This document shows positions 45,103 through 53,560 of a stretch of DNA of 64,000 nucleotides, piece after piece. Position numbers and translations under genes: made by a program. Source of the DNA: CAVVIH01 sp963748295 (GTDB taxonomy: Bacteria > Acidobacteriota > Vicinamibacteria > Vicinamibacterales > 2-12-FULL-66-21); the NCBI GenBank assembly GCA_963748295.1, contig CAVVIH010000006.1, positions 496,001-560,000 of the forward strand. Reading direction: 5' to 3'. The notes under the pieces are model-generated. The model ran no database searches. It saw only the letters and a list, made by a program, of their open reading frames with translations, and had not been told where the DNA came from. Numbering within the stretch: the first letter of the stretch is position 1; every line of letters starts with the position of its first letter.

Positions 45103-45435
45103 TCAGGCTTCGCCGATCCGCGCCACCCGCGTCAGCGCTTCGACGAACCGCTGCCACGAGCTGCGCTGCTCGCCCAGCGCGGCGCGTCCCGCCGCCGTGA
45201 TGCGATAGAACCGGCGGCGGCGCTGGCCGGGCTTCTCGACCCACTTGCCCTTGATCAGGCCGCGCTGTTCGAGCCGATACAGCGTCGGATAGAGCGTGGC
45301 GGAATTGAAGGTGATGGCGCCGTCCGACAGCGTCTCGATCTGGCGGGCGATGTCGTAGCCGTGCCGCTGCCGCCGCTCGAGCACGCCAAGGATCAGGACT
45401 TCGGCGCTTCCCTTCTTGACCTCGGACGCGAGCAT
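45103..45435 (-). CDS. PadR family transcriptional regulator, copy 1
   Basis: A 110-residue winged-helix repressor: KKGSAEVLILGVLERRQRHG at the start, GYDIARQIETLSDGAITFN, then TLYPTLYRLEQRGLIKGKWV, the PadR recognition helix, and the wing RRRRFYRITAAGRAAL. A short C-terminal dimerisation helix follows. It precedes the ADOP permease in an operon, the usual pairing. Its own promoter overlaps a palindrome, so it probably represses itself and the permease. The -10 box ends six bases before the ATG, so the message is likely leaderless. Confidence 0.9.
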   Translation of the reverse strand: MLASEVKKGSAEVLILGVLERRQRHGYDIARQIETLSDGAITFNSATLYPTLYRLEQRGLIKGKWVEKPGQRRRRFYRITAAGRAALGEQRSSWQRFVEALTRVARIGEA

Positions 45436-45441
45436 TGGGTC

Positions 45442-45470
45442 CTTATATGTTGTCTTTTTACATATGTCAA
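45442..45470 (-). promoter_or_regulatory. Sigma-70 promoter with overlapping palindromic operator of padR
   Basis: Read on the minus strand: -35 TTGACA (45470-45465), a 17-base spacer, -10 TATAAG (45447-45442). The spacer and -10 contain an inverted repeat, ATATGT (45445-45450) and ACATAT (45460-45465), nine bases apart. The symmetry between the core boxes is the classic place for a repressor, here most likely the PadR protein itself. This is the best promoter in the window. Confidence 0.7.
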
Positions 45471-45474
45471 CGGA

Positions 45475-45510
45475 TCAGGGACCGGGGACCAGGGGCCGGG
45501 GGCCGGGGGC
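45475..45510. repeat. Period-7 array E2 reaching into the MFS coding end
   Basis: GGGGACC, AGGGGCC and GGGGGCC units run from the stop codon of the MFS gene into its last codons. They encode the final PGPRPLVPGP tail, so the repeat has become part of the protein. It is similar in composition to the array at 22272. Confidence 0.65.
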
Positions 45511-46662
45511 GCTCCACCCGCGCGACACCACAAGGAACACCAGGCTGAGAATGGCAACCGCCAGGGCAACGGAGCGGAAGGTGGTCTCGTAGCCGGTAGC
45601 GGCGACCAGGAAACCGCCCGCCAGCGGACCGGCGGCGTCGCCGATGTCGTAGATCGTGCCGAAGACGCCGTGCGCGGCGCCGTAGCGTGCCTGGCGCGCG
45701 AGGTCGGTGACGAACGCGCTGGCCGCCGAGTGGGTGATCGCGACGGCGGCGCCGTAGAGCGAGGTGCACGCGGCCAGGCTCCAGAATCCCGTCGCCAGCG
45801 ACACGCCCGCAAGCGCGGTCGCGCACATGAGCAGACCGCTGAAGACGAGCGGCCGGCGGCCCACGCGATCCGAGAACGTCCCCGCGAGCGGACGCGCCAG
45901 CACCGTCGTCACGGTCTGGATGCCGAACAGGAGGCCGATCTGCGGCGCCGGCAGCGACAGCACCTCGTGCGCGAAGAGCGGCACGAACGCGCTGACCGTG
46001 CCGTTCACGAAAAACTGCCCGGCCTGCGCGAGGCTGACGGTGAGGATGCGCCGGTCGCTCATCACCTCGCGCACACCGGCGGCCGCCCGGCGCCACCACG
46101 CGGCGGCATCATGGTGGGGCGGGTCGTGACTCCACCCCCACAGGAGTGCCAGCGCGCACAAGCCCAGGACGCCGCTGACGAGAAAGGTCCGATCGAAATC
46201 GCCACCCGCCATGAGATACCCGGCAATCACGGGTCCCGTGGCCTGCCCCACGCCCTGCACCGTGCCAAACGTCGCGAGCCATCGGCCTCGCTGGCCTGGT
46301 TGCGCCAGGTCCGACAGCGTCGCGTACGCCACCGGCCCGAAGATCGCGCTCGCGCTCCCGTGGACGAACCGAATCGCAATCAGCCAGCCGAGCGCCGCGA
46401 CCGGCAGATACGCAAACGGGACGAACGCATAGACGGCGGCGCCGATCAGAAGCAGCGTTTTCCGCCCGAACACGTCGGAGAGTGCGCCGGCCGGAAGCTT
46501 GACGAGCACACCGGTGATGGTGGACGCGCCGACGACCAGCCCGACCATCTGCGGCGTGGCGCCGAGCGCGCGCGCGTACAACGGCAGCAGCGGTAACCGG
46601 CACATCGCATAGCTGCAATACGCAAGGCCACCCGACACGCACAGACGCAGCAGCGGGCTCAT
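45475..46662 (-). CDS. MFS transporter (multidrug-efflux-like)
   Basis: A 395-residue major facilitator protein with 12 predicted helices. The family loop motif after helix 2 is clear: LPAGALSDVFGRKTLLLIGA, repeated in the second half as LAGTFSDRVGRRPLVFSG. The motif-C-like stretch GVGQATGPVIAGYL in helix 5 suggests a drug/proton antiporter. Its last ~10 residues (PGPRPLVPGP) are encoded by a period-7 repeat and are probably not functional. It is upstream of padR on the same strand but the padR promoter lies in the gap. It is divergent from the cyclase gene. Substrate unknown. Confidence 0.85.
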   Translation of the reverse strand: MSPLLRLCVSGGLAYCSYAMCRLPLLPLYARALGATPQMVGLVVGASTITGVLVKLPAGALSDVFGRKTLLLIGAAVYAFVPFAYLPVAALGWLIAIRFVHGSASAIFGPVAYATLSDLAQPGQRGRWLATFGTVQGVGQATGPVIAGYLMAGGDFDRTFLVSGVLGLCALALLWGWSHDPPHHDAAAWWRRAAAGVREVMSDRRILTVSLAQAGQFFVNGTVSAFVPLFAHEVLSLPAPQIGLLFGIQTVTTVLARPLAGTFSDRVGRRPLVFSGLLMCATALAGVSLATGFWSLAACTSLYGAAVAITHSAASAFVTDLARQARYGAAHGVFGTIYDIGDAAGPLAGGFLVAATGYETTFRSVALAVAILSLVFLVVSRGWSAPGPRPLVPGP

Positions 46663-46690
46663 GGGCGTCGCAGTTTACAATCTTCGACGC

Positions 46691-48238
46691 ATGTTCAGGT
46701 TGAACTACACCGACTCCAAGGGCTCGGCGAGCTTCGCGCTCCCCCGCGGCGAGACGATTGCCGGCCGCGCAGCCAGTTGCAATCTCGTCGTCCAGCACTC
46801 GACGGTGTCACGGCAGCACGTGAAATTCGAGGTCGGGCCCGACGGCTGTACCGTCCAGGACCTTGGCAGCACGCTTGGCACCTACCGGAACGGCGAAGTC
46901 ATCGTCCGCGACAGGCTCGAGGACGGTGACGTCCTCATGCTCGGCCGGCTGCGCATCGACGTGCAACAGACGATGGACGACAAGGTCGCGCTCACCGACA
47001 AGCATCTGCCGGTGCCGCCGGCGGCGACGATCCTGCTTTCCGTTGCCTCGCTGAGCGGCGCAACCGCGATCCCGCGCGACGCCACGCTGCCGGTCGACGG
47101 CCGTCAGCTGCTCGGCGTCCTGTCCGAGATCGGCGGCGTCCTCGTCAAGTCCACCTCGCTCTCCGATGTGCTCGATCGCGTGGTCGCGCTGGCGTTCGAA
47201 ACCATCCCCGCCGAGCGCGCGTTCCTGATGCTCACCGACGAGCGCACCCGGGAGCTGGTGCCGCGCGTCGCCCGGACGCGCAGCGGCAACGTCCCGCAGG
47301 GCGTCTCGATCAGCCGCACCATCGCGGACAGGGTGATGACCGACCGCGTGGCCATGCTCGCCATGGACGCGCAGGTCGATCCCCGCTTCGAGCAGGCGCA
47401 GAGCGTGGTCACGCACGCGGTCCGCTCGTTCATGTGCGCGCCGCTGTGGAATCGCGACGACGTGATCGGAATCCTGTATGTGGACAACCCGAAGAGCCAG
47501 GAGTTCAGCGCCGAACGCGACCTGACGCTCTTCACGGCGCTGTCGAACTACGCCGCCGTCGCCATCGAGCACGCGCGGCTCTCGGCGCGGCTGCTCGAGG
47601 AGACGCGGCGGCGCGAGCGCCTCCAGCGCTATCACTCGCCGAAGGTGGTGGAAAAGATCCTCGAAAGCGGCGACGAAGTCGATGCGGCGTTCGTGACCCA
47701 GGAGCGGGAGATCACGGTGCTGTTCGCCGACATCGTCGGCTTCACGGCACTGTCAGAGCACATGGCGCCGTCGGCTGTCGCGCAGCTGCTCAACGGGTTC
47801 TTCGCGGCGATGACCGACGTGATCTTCCGGCACGAGGGCACGCTGGACAAGTTCATCGGCGACGCGATCCTGGCGACGTTCGGCGCACCGCTGGCGCAGC
47901 CGGACCACGCGCTGCGCGGCGTTCGCGCGGCGATCGACATGCGGACCGCGCTGGCGGAGCTGAACCACCAGCGAAACCTCGCGCTGCGAATGCGCATCGC
48001 GATCAACAGCGGCAACGCCCTGGTCGGCGACATCGGCGCGCCGAAACGCCGCGAGTTCACCGTGCTCGGCGACGTCGTCAACACCGCCTCGCGGATCGAG
48101 TCCTACGTGACCCAGCCCGATCAGATCGTGCTCGGCGCCGAGACCTACCGCCTGGTCAAGGAACAGATCCAGGCCCGCTCGCTCGGCACGGTGCAGTTGC
48201 GCGGGCGAGCGGGAGCGATAGAGGTGTTCGAGATTTAA
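46691..48238 (+). CDS. FHA-GAF-class III adenylate cyclase
   Basis: A 515-residue cytosolic signalling enzyme. Residues ~5-80 are an FHA phosphothreonine-binding domain (IAGRAASCNLVVQHSTVSRQ, LGSTLGTYRNGE). Residues ~145-290 are a GAF sensor domain (RAFLMLTDERTRELVPRVAR, GILYVDNPKS). Residues ~335-510 are the cyclase domain (ITVLFADIVGFTALS, with metal aspartates; LDKFIGDAILATFG; FTVLGDVVNTASRIE). The Lys and Asp/Thr positions suit ATP rather than GTP, so it probably makes cAMP. TACAAT ends nine bases before the ATG at 46691. The input phosphoprotein could come from a kinase such as the one at 53.5 kb, but that is speculation. Confidence 0.9.
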   Translation: MFRLNYTDSKGSASFALPRGETIAGRAASCNLVVQHSTVSRQHVKFEVGPDGCTVQDLGSTLGTYRNGEVIVRDRLEDGDVLMLGRLRIDVQQTMDDKVALTDKHLPVPPAATILLSVASLSGATAIPRDATLPVDGRQLLGVLSEIGGVLVKSTSLSDVLDRVVALAFETIPAERAFLMLTDERTRELVPRVARTRSGNVPQGVSISRTIADRVMTDRVAMLAMDAQVDPRFEQAQSVVTHAVRSFMCAPLWNRDDVIGILYVDNPKSQEFSAERDLTLFTALSNYAAVAIEHARLSARLLEETRRRERLQRYHSPKVVEKILESGDEVDAAFVTQEREITVLFADIVGFTALSEHMAPSAVAQLLNGFFAAMTDVIFRHEGTLDKFIGDAILATFGAPLAQPDHALRGVRAAIDMRTALAELNHQRNLALRMRIAINSGNALVGDIGAPKRREFTVLGDVVNTASRIESYVTQPDQIVLGAETYRLVKEQIQARSLGTVQLRGRAGAIEVFEI

Positions 48239-48250
48239 CCCGGCCCCTGG

Positions 48251-49963
48251 CTATCCGCCTCGCGCCAGCGGATGATCCGGCGGCACCCATCCTCCGCCGA
48301 TGCACAGCCACGTCGAGACCGGCTGTATGGTCGTGCAGCCGCCGGTGGGCAGCGGAGGCGGTGGCGGCGGCGGTGGTGGCGGCGGACCCGCTGGCAATCC
48401 CGCAAGCGGGTGATCCGGAGGCACCCATCCTCCGCCGATGCAAACCCACGTTGAAACAGGCTGCACCGTGGTGCATCCGCCAGCCGGAGGTGGCGGCGGT
48501 GGCGGTGGCGGTGGTCCGGGAGGCGGAGCGCCCGCGAGCGGATGATCGGGTGGTATCCAGCCTCCGCCGATGCAGAGCCAGGTTGATACCGGTTGCGGCG
48601 TAAAGCACGACGTGCTGCCGCCGGTGGGCGGCACACCCGCCAGCCCCGCTCCCGCGGCCATTGGATGATCGCGGGTGAACCATGCGCCGGCGACGAACAC
48701 ACCGCCGCCCGCGGACAGGTACGGATCGGGCGACGTCGGACAACCCGCGGGCGCGCCGCTCGAGAGGTTGACAATGCGTCGAAGCTCGCCGGCGAGGTAA
48801 CTCAGGAAAAACACCTCGCAGTTCGCTCCGAGTCCGAACGAGCTGACGTGTCCAACGACGTCGGCGCCGCCCAGCGATCCCGTGTGATCGATGACGACGC
48901 CCGACACGGCTTCCCGGGTGACGGGATTGACGTTGACTCCGACCGACCAGATGTGGCGCGAGCCGAAATCCGCGTAGAAGTAGCGGCCCCAGAAGCCGAC
49001 GCCAAGCCCGGTGCCGCGATACACGACGCCGCCGGTAATGACGTTGCCCACGGCGTGGGAGTACTCGACGAACGGATCCGTCAACGGAAGGTAGGCTGGA
49101 GGGAGCGTGGTCACGTTGTCGTGCGCCCCCTCACGATTACGCCATCCGTAATTGCGGCCCCGCGCGCCGAACGGCTCGTAGTTGACCTCTTCCCACGCGT
49201 TCTGGCCGACGTCGGCGATGACGATCGCGCCATTGCCGCCGCGCGAGATCGCGTCGACGGTGACGCGGAACGGGTTTCGCAGCCCGAACGCCCAGATCTC
49301 GTGCCGTACACCGAACAGCCCTGCGAACGGGTTGTCCGCCGGCACGTCGTAGCCTTCGAAGTCCGCGTCCGGCACCGCGACGTTGATCCGCAGCATCTTC
49401 CCGAGCAGCTCGCCGGGGTTCTGCGCGCGATGATCCGGATCGTTGCCGCCGCCACCATCGCCAAGCGGGATATAGAGGTATCCATCCGACCCGAACTGCA
49501 GATCGCCGCCGTTGTGATTCGCGAACGGCTGGACGATGAACGTGTTGCCGTCGGGCCATCGCAGATCGAAGCGCGTCGCCGGATCGGCGCGACGCGGATC
49601 GCCCGCCGAACGCAGGTACCGCGAAATGACGGTATGCCCGTCCGGCTCACGGGTGTAGTTGACGAAGAACCGCCGGCTGGTCGCGTAGTCGGGCGCGAAG
49701 GCGAGGCCGAGGAGCCCGCGCTCGCCGCCGCTCGAGACGAGCGGCGTGATATCGAGAAAGTCGGAAGGCTCCAGCGCGCCGTTACGGACGACCCGGATCT
49801 TCCCGCCCTGTTCGACGACGAACTGCACGTTCGCCTGAGTCGGGTCCTGCACGACCGCGACCGGGAATGACAACCCGCCGGTGACGAGCTGGGACGAGAT
49901 CTGCGCGAACGCGGACGAAGCACCGAACAGGAGTAGGACCGTCGAGAGCAGGACCGTGCGCAT
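48251..49963 (-). CDS. Periplasmic PQQ-dependent sugar dehydrogenase-like protein with C-terminal repeat tail
   Basis: A 570-residue exported protein. After the signal peptide (LLSTVLLLFGASSAFA), residues ~25-405 form the six-bladed propeller of soluble glucose/aldose dehydrogenases: FVVEQGGKIRVVRNG, GERGLLGLAFAPDY, FANHNGGDLQFGSDGYLYIP, GDGGGGNDPDHRAQNP, EIWAFGLRNPFRVT. The enzyme would oxidise sugars with PQQ. The last ~140 residues are unusual: three repeats of CTTxQPVSTWxCIGGGWVPP-type followed by DHPLAG, joined by polyproline runs of 9-11 residues, with a fourth degenerate copy before them (AGAWFTRDHPMAAGAG). It is divergent from the microprotein/symporter operon. Confidence 0.85.
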   Translation of the reverse strand: MRTVLLSTVLLLFGASSAFAQISSQLVTGGLSFPVAVVQDPTQANVQFVVEQGGKIRVVRNGALEPSDFLDITPLVSSGGERGLLGLAFAPDYATSRRFFVNYTREPDGHTVISRYLRSAGDPRRADPATRFDLRWPDGNTFIVQPFANHNGGDLQFGSDGYLYIPLGDGGGGNDPDHRAQNPGELLGKMLRINVAVPDADFEGYDVPADNPFAGLFGVRHEIWAFGLRNPFRVTVDAISRGGNGAIVIADVGQNAWEEVNYEPFGARGRNYGWRNREGAHDNVTTLPPAYLPLTDPFVEYSHAVGNVITGGVVYRGTGLGVGFWGRYFYADFGSRHIWSVGVNVNPVTREAVSGVVIDHTGSLGGADVVGHVSSFGLGANCEVFFLSYLAGELRRIVNLSSGAPAGCPTSPDPYLSAGGGVFVAGAWFTRDHPMAAGAGLAGVPPTGGSTSCFTPQPVSTWLCIGGGWIPPDHPLAGAPPPGPPPPPPPPPPAGGCTTVQPVSTWVCIGGGWVPPDHPLAGLPAGPPPPPPPPPPPLPTGGCTTIQPVSTWLCIGGGWVPPDHPLARGG

Positions 49964-50011
49964 CGGTTACCTCAATGGGGATGGCTCATGATACGCCGCT
50001 TCCACTTGGCC

Positions 50012-50017
50012 TAGAAT
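50012..50017 (+). promoter_or_regulatory. -10 box, probable leaderless promoter of the microprotein/symporter operon
   Basis: TAGAAT ends eight bases before the ATG at 50026; a weak -35-like TGATAC lies 17 bases further up (49989-49994). Transcription would begin at about 50024-50026, at the start codon itself. Confidence 0.4.
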
Positions 50018-50025
50018 GCTTCCTC

Positions 50026-50109
50026 ATGGGGCGAAGCTATACCCGCGTGATTCTGATCTGGATCGCCGAGCTGATTGGCCTGTACGCCCTGCAGCGGTAT
50101 TTCTCGTGA
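50026..50109 (+). CDS. 27-residue single-pass membrane microprotein
   Basis: A 27-codon frame, MGRSYTRVILIW at the start and a hydrophobic middle (VILIWIAELIGLYAL) flanked by Arg residues (RSYTR and QRYFS), fits one transmembrane helix with positive ends. A -10 box sits eight bases before its ATG, and its stop is 20 bases before the sodium symporter start. It is too short for automated calling. It may be a small accessory subunit of the symporter, comparable in position but not in length to the DUF4212 small subunits of other symporters. I know no named family. Confidence 0.55.
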   Translation: MGRSYTRVILIWIAELIGLYALQRYFS

Positions 50110-50129
50110 TCCCCTCCAGAGTCCGCTGA

Positions 50130-51815
50130 ATGCATCCAATCGACTGGGCTGTGCTGGTGGGCTTCGTGACCTGGATCGTCTACGACGGCCTGAAGCGCAC
50201 GCGGGATAGCCACGAACTCGAGGGTTATTTCCTCGCCAAGCGATCGATTCCCTGGTGGGCCGCCGGAATCTCGGTGATGGCGACGCAGCTGAGCGCCATC
50301 ACGATGATCGGCACTACCGGGCAGGGCTACAACGACGGCCTGCGCTTCATCCAGTTCTACTACGCGCTGCCGCTCGCGATGATCATTCTCTGCGCGACGC
50401 TGGTCCCGTTCTTCTACAACGCCAAGGTCTATACGGCGTACGAGTATCTGGAGCAGCGGTTCGACGCGAAGACACGCAGCTTCACGAGTCTCCTCTTCCT
50501 CGTTTCTCGGGGGATGTCGTGCGGAGCTGTAGTCTCGGCGCCCGCGGTCGTGCTGTCGCTGGTGCTGGGCTGGAACCTGACGTTAACGGCGCTGACGATC
50601 ACGATGCCGGCGGTGCTCTACACGATGTTCGGCGGCGTCCAGGCGGTGACCTGGACGGACGTCAAGATCATGGTGCTGATCGTGTTCGGCATGCTGGCGG
50701 TCGTCGGCGCCGCGATCCTCGGCTTCCCCGCCGACGTCAGCGTCGTCGACGGCCTGAGCATCGCCGCGGCGACCGGCCGTCTGCAGACGTTCGACTTCTC
50801 GTTCGACCTGAAAAACCAGTACACCTTCTGGTCCGGCACCATTGCGGCGCTGTTCCTGTTCTGTTCGTACTTCGGCACGGATCAGAGCCAGGTGCAACGG
50901 TATCTCACCGCCCGCTCGGTGGACGAAGCGAGGCACTCGCTGCTGGTGAGCGCGTACTGGAAGATCCCGCTGCAGCTCCTGGTGCTGGTCCTCGGGGTGC
51001 TCGTCTTCGTGTTCTACGTGTTCAATCAGCCGCCGCTGCTCTTCAGCCCCGCTCACGCGGGGCGGTTGAAGTCCGGCGGCGACGCGCCCGCCTATGCGGC
51101 CCTGCAGACGGAGTTCGACGCGGCGTTCGGCGCCCGTCGCACGGCGGCCGGCGAGCTGGCAACGGCCCGCGCCTCGGGAGATTCCACTCGCGTCGAGTCC
51201 GCGTCGCGGGCGGTGCAGCAGCGCGATGACGCGCTCCAGTCCGTGCGCGATCGCGCCGCCGATCTGGTGCGAAAGAGCACCGGAGACAGCACCTTCACCG
51301 ATGTCAACTACATCATCCCGGGGTTCATCCTGAGCGAGCTGCCGGTGGGCTTGATCGGGCTGCTGATCGTCGCCATCATCATGGCAGCCACCGACACGAT
51401 CGCCGGCGAGCTGAACTCGCTGTCCACTGCCACGGTGATGGATTTCTACAGACGACACTTCCAGGTGACCGGAACGGACGCGCACTACCTGGCCGTTTCG
51501 CGGCTGGCGACTGCGTTCTGGGGCGTTTTCGCGTGCGTGGTCGCGGTCTGGGCGGTGGAGCTCGGGTCGCTCATCGAGGTCGTCAACCGCTTCGGGTCGT
51601 TCTTCTACGGATCGATCCTTGGCGTGTTCATCCTGGCCGTCGGCTTCCGGCGCGCAACCGGCAACGGTGCGTTCATCGGGCTCGTCGCCGGGATGGCGTC
51701 GGTCGCCGCCGCCGCGGCGTTCACCGACATCGCCTTCCTCTGGCACAACGTCGTCGGCGCCGTTGCCGTCGTCGTCGTCGGGCTGATCGTCAGCGAAACG
51801 GAGCGCCGCACGTGA
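50130..51815 (+). CDS. Sodium:solute symporter (SSS family)
   Basis: A 561-residue transporter with 13 or so helices. It begins MHPIDWAVLVGFVTW; YFLAKRSIPWWAAGISVMAT marks the first broken helix and sodium site region. Typical later motifs are AYEYLEQRFDAKTRSF and STATVMDFYRRHF. Between the eighth and ninth helices (~residues 310-395) lies an ~85-residue hydrophilic, helical insert (LQTEFDAAFGARRTAAGELA, VQQRDDALQSVRDRA), long for the family. It would import an organic solute with sodium. The next gene overlaps by four bases (GTGA). Nearby sugar-acid genes suggest a hydroxy- or sugar-acid substrate. Confidence 0.9.
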   Translation: MHPIDWAVLVGFVTWIVYDGLKRTRDSHELEGYFLAKRSIPWWAAGISVMATQLSAITMIGTTGQGYNDGLRFIQFYYALPLAMIILCATLVPFFYNAKVYTAYEYLEQRFDAKTRSFTSLLFLVSRGMSCGAVVSAPAVVLSLVLGWNLTLTALTITMPAVLYTMFGGVQAVTWTDVKIMVLIVFGMLAVVGAAILGFPADVSVVDGLSIAAATGRLQTFDFSFDLKNQYTFWSGTIAALFLFCSYFGTDQSQVQRYLTARSVDEARHSLLVSAYWKIPLQLLVLVLGVLVFVFYVFNQPPLLFSPAHAGRLKSGGDAPAYAALQTEFDAAFGARRTAAGELATARASGDSTRVESASRAVQQRDDALQSVRDRAADLVRKSTGDSTFTDVNYIIPGFILSELPVGLIGLLIVAIIMAATDTIAGELNSLSTATVMDFYRRHFQVTGTDAHYLAVSRLATAFWGVFACVVAVWAVELGSLIEVVNRFGSFFYGSILGVFILAVGFRRATGNGAFIGLVAGMASVAAAAAFTDIAFLWHNVVGAVAVVVVGLIVSETERRT

Positions 51816-53089
51816 TCACCGGCCGCGGTCTCGCCGACGGGTTCCTGCCAGCGGAAGAAGTCGTCCGCCTGGCTTCGGAGGGCCTGGCGACGCTGCCGGT
51901 GGATGGCAAGCGCGTGCTCGTGCTGATTCCCGATGGCACGCGCACGATGCCGATGCCGTTGATGTACGACACATTCGAGCGCGAGCTGGAGCCGCGTACG
52001 GGCGCGCTGGACTATCTGGTCGCGCTGGGGACGCACGCGCCGATGAGCGATGCCCAGCTGACGAGACTGGTCGGACGGACGGTCGTCGACGGGCGTGCCG
52101 GCCGTTCGCGCATCTTCAATCACCAGTGGAACGATCCGGCGGCGCTCGTGCAGCTTGGATCCGTGCCGGCGGCGGAGATCGCGGATCTGACGGGCGGCCG
52201 ACTGAGCGCCGACGTTCCGGTTGCGCTGAACCGGCTGGTGACCGAGTACGACCACGTGCTGATTTGCGGCCCGGTGTTCCCGCACGAGGTCGCCGGATTC
52301 TCGGGAGGCGCCAAGTATCTGTTCCCCGGCATCGCCGCTCCCGAGATCATTCATTTCACGCACTGGCTCGGCGCGCTGGTCAGCAACTTCAAGATCATCG
52401 GCACGCTGGAGACGCCGGTCAGGGCCGTCATCGATCGCGCCGCGGCGCTGCTCGATACGCCGATCTCGCTGATTGCGCTGGTGGTGACGCACGAGGGAAC
52501 CGCCGGGGTGTTCTGCGGCGACCCGAAAGAAGCATGGCGGCACGCCGCTACGCTCTCGGCGCGACGGCATATCGTCTGGGTCGATCGGCCGTTCGATCGT
52601 GTGCTGTCGGTGATGCCGCGCATGTACGACGATCTCTGGGTCGCCGGCAAGGGCATGTACAAAGTCGAGCCGGTGGTGGCCGAGGGCGGCGAGGTCATCA
52701 TCTTCGCGCCGCACGTGAACGAGGTCAGCCACGTGCACGGCGCGCTGATCGAAGCGATCGGCTATCACTGCTGCGAGTATTTCACCGCGCAGTGGGATCG
52801 GTTCACGCACGTCCCCGGCGGCATCCTCGCCCACTCCACGCACGTCAAGGGCCTGGGGACGTTCGATCGCGACAGCCGCACCGAGACGCCGCGGGTCCGG
52901 GTCACGCTCGCCACGGGAATCGCGCCCGAGCGGTGCGCCAGGATCGATCTCGGGTACATGCATCCTGCCGAGGTGAACACCGAGGAATGGCCGATCGACA
53001 CCAGCGAGCGCACCCTCATGGTTCCGCGCGCGGGGGAACTGCTCTTCCGCGTCGGCTCGCCGCCTAGAGCCGAATCCAATCCCGGATAG
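51812..53089 (+). CDS. larA: LarA-like nickel-pincer 2-hydroxyacid racemase/epimerase
   Basis: A 425-residue LarA family protein (DUF2088). LarA binds a nickel-pincer cofactor to racemise lactate or related 2-hydroxyacids. The N-domain shows LIPDGTRTMPMPLMYDTFER and ALGTHAPMSD. The cofactor region reads PHEVAGFSGGAKYLFPG, with the lysine that tethers the cofactor in LarA aligned to the K of GGAK, and its histidines before it. No larB, larC or larE is in the window, so the cofactor must be made elsewhere. GTG at 51812 overlaps the symporter stop, so the gene is coupled to uptake. Substrate may not be lactate. Confidence 0.85.
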   Translation: MITGRGLADGFLPAEEVVRLASEGLATLPVDGKRVLVLIPDGTRTMPMPLMYDTFERELEPRTGALDYLVALGTHAPMSDAQLTRLVGRTVVDGRAGRSRIFNHQWNDPAALVQLGSVPAAEIADLTGGRLSADVPVALNRLVTEYDHVLICGPVFPHEVAGFSGGAKYLFPGIAAPEIIHFTHWLGALVSNFKIIGTLETPVRAVIDRAAALLDTPISLIALVVTHEGTAGVFCGDPKEAWRHAATLSARRHIVWVDRPFDRVLSVMPRMYDDLWVAGKGMYKVEPVVAEGGEVIIFAPHVNEVSHVHGALIEAIGYHCCEYFTAQWDRFTHVPGGILAHSTHVKGLGTFDRDSRTETPRVRVTLATGIAPERCARIDLGYMHPAEVNTEEWPIDTSERTLMVPRAGELLFRVGSPPRAESNPG

Positions 53090-53549
53090 TGCTGACGATT
53101 TCCGCGGGCGTTCCGCTGACGTCGACGACGAAGGCGTCGCGGTCGGGCGGCTCGAGCGCCTCGAACTGGCTCTTCAACAGGTCGGGGTTCATGAAGTGCT
53201 CGCGGCGGGCGCGAAGCCGCGCGGCGATCAGCTCGAAATCGCCTTTGAGGTAAACCAGCTTCACCTGGCTGCTGACGGTCAGGTAATCGCGATAGGCCTC
53301 CTTCAGCGCGGAGCACGCGATGACCGCGTTCTCGCCTGCCGAGAGGCACTCTTCAATCTTCGCGCGCAGCCTTTCGAGCCACGGCCAGCGGTCGCCATCG
53401 TCGAGCGGGGTTCCGCTGCGCATCTTCTCGACGCTCGCCGGCGAATGAAAATCGTCGGCGTCGTAGAAGGTCCAGCCGAGATCGCGGGCGAGCAGCTGGC
53501 CGACCGAGGTTTTTCCGGCGCCGGTTACGCCGAACAGGATGACGACCAT
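53064..53549 (-). CDS. gntK: Gluconokinase
   Basis: A 161-residue shikimate-kinase-fold enzyme that phosphorylates D-gluconate to 6-phosphogluconate. The P-loop is LFGVTGAGKTSVGQLLARDL at the N-terminus, followed by YDADDFHSPASVEKMRSGTP and DDGDRWPWLERL, the gluconokinase signature, then VIACSALKEAYRDYL and REHFMNPDLLKSQFEALE. The length is normal. The 3' end overlaps the convergent larA by 26 bases. The kinase-BRCT gene lies 11 bases upstream on the same strand. It supports the view that the neighbouring dehydrogenase and symporter deal with sugar acids. Confidence 0.92.
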   Translation of the reverse strand: MVVILFGVTGAGKTSVGQLLARDLGWTFYDADDFHSPASVEKMRSGTPLDDGDRWPWLERLRAKIEECLSAGENAVIACSALKEAYRDYLTVSSQVKLVYLKGDFELIAARLRARREHFMNPDLLKSQFEALEPPDRDAFVVDVSGTPAEIVSTIRDWIRL

Positions 53550-53560
53550 GCGCCGATCGG

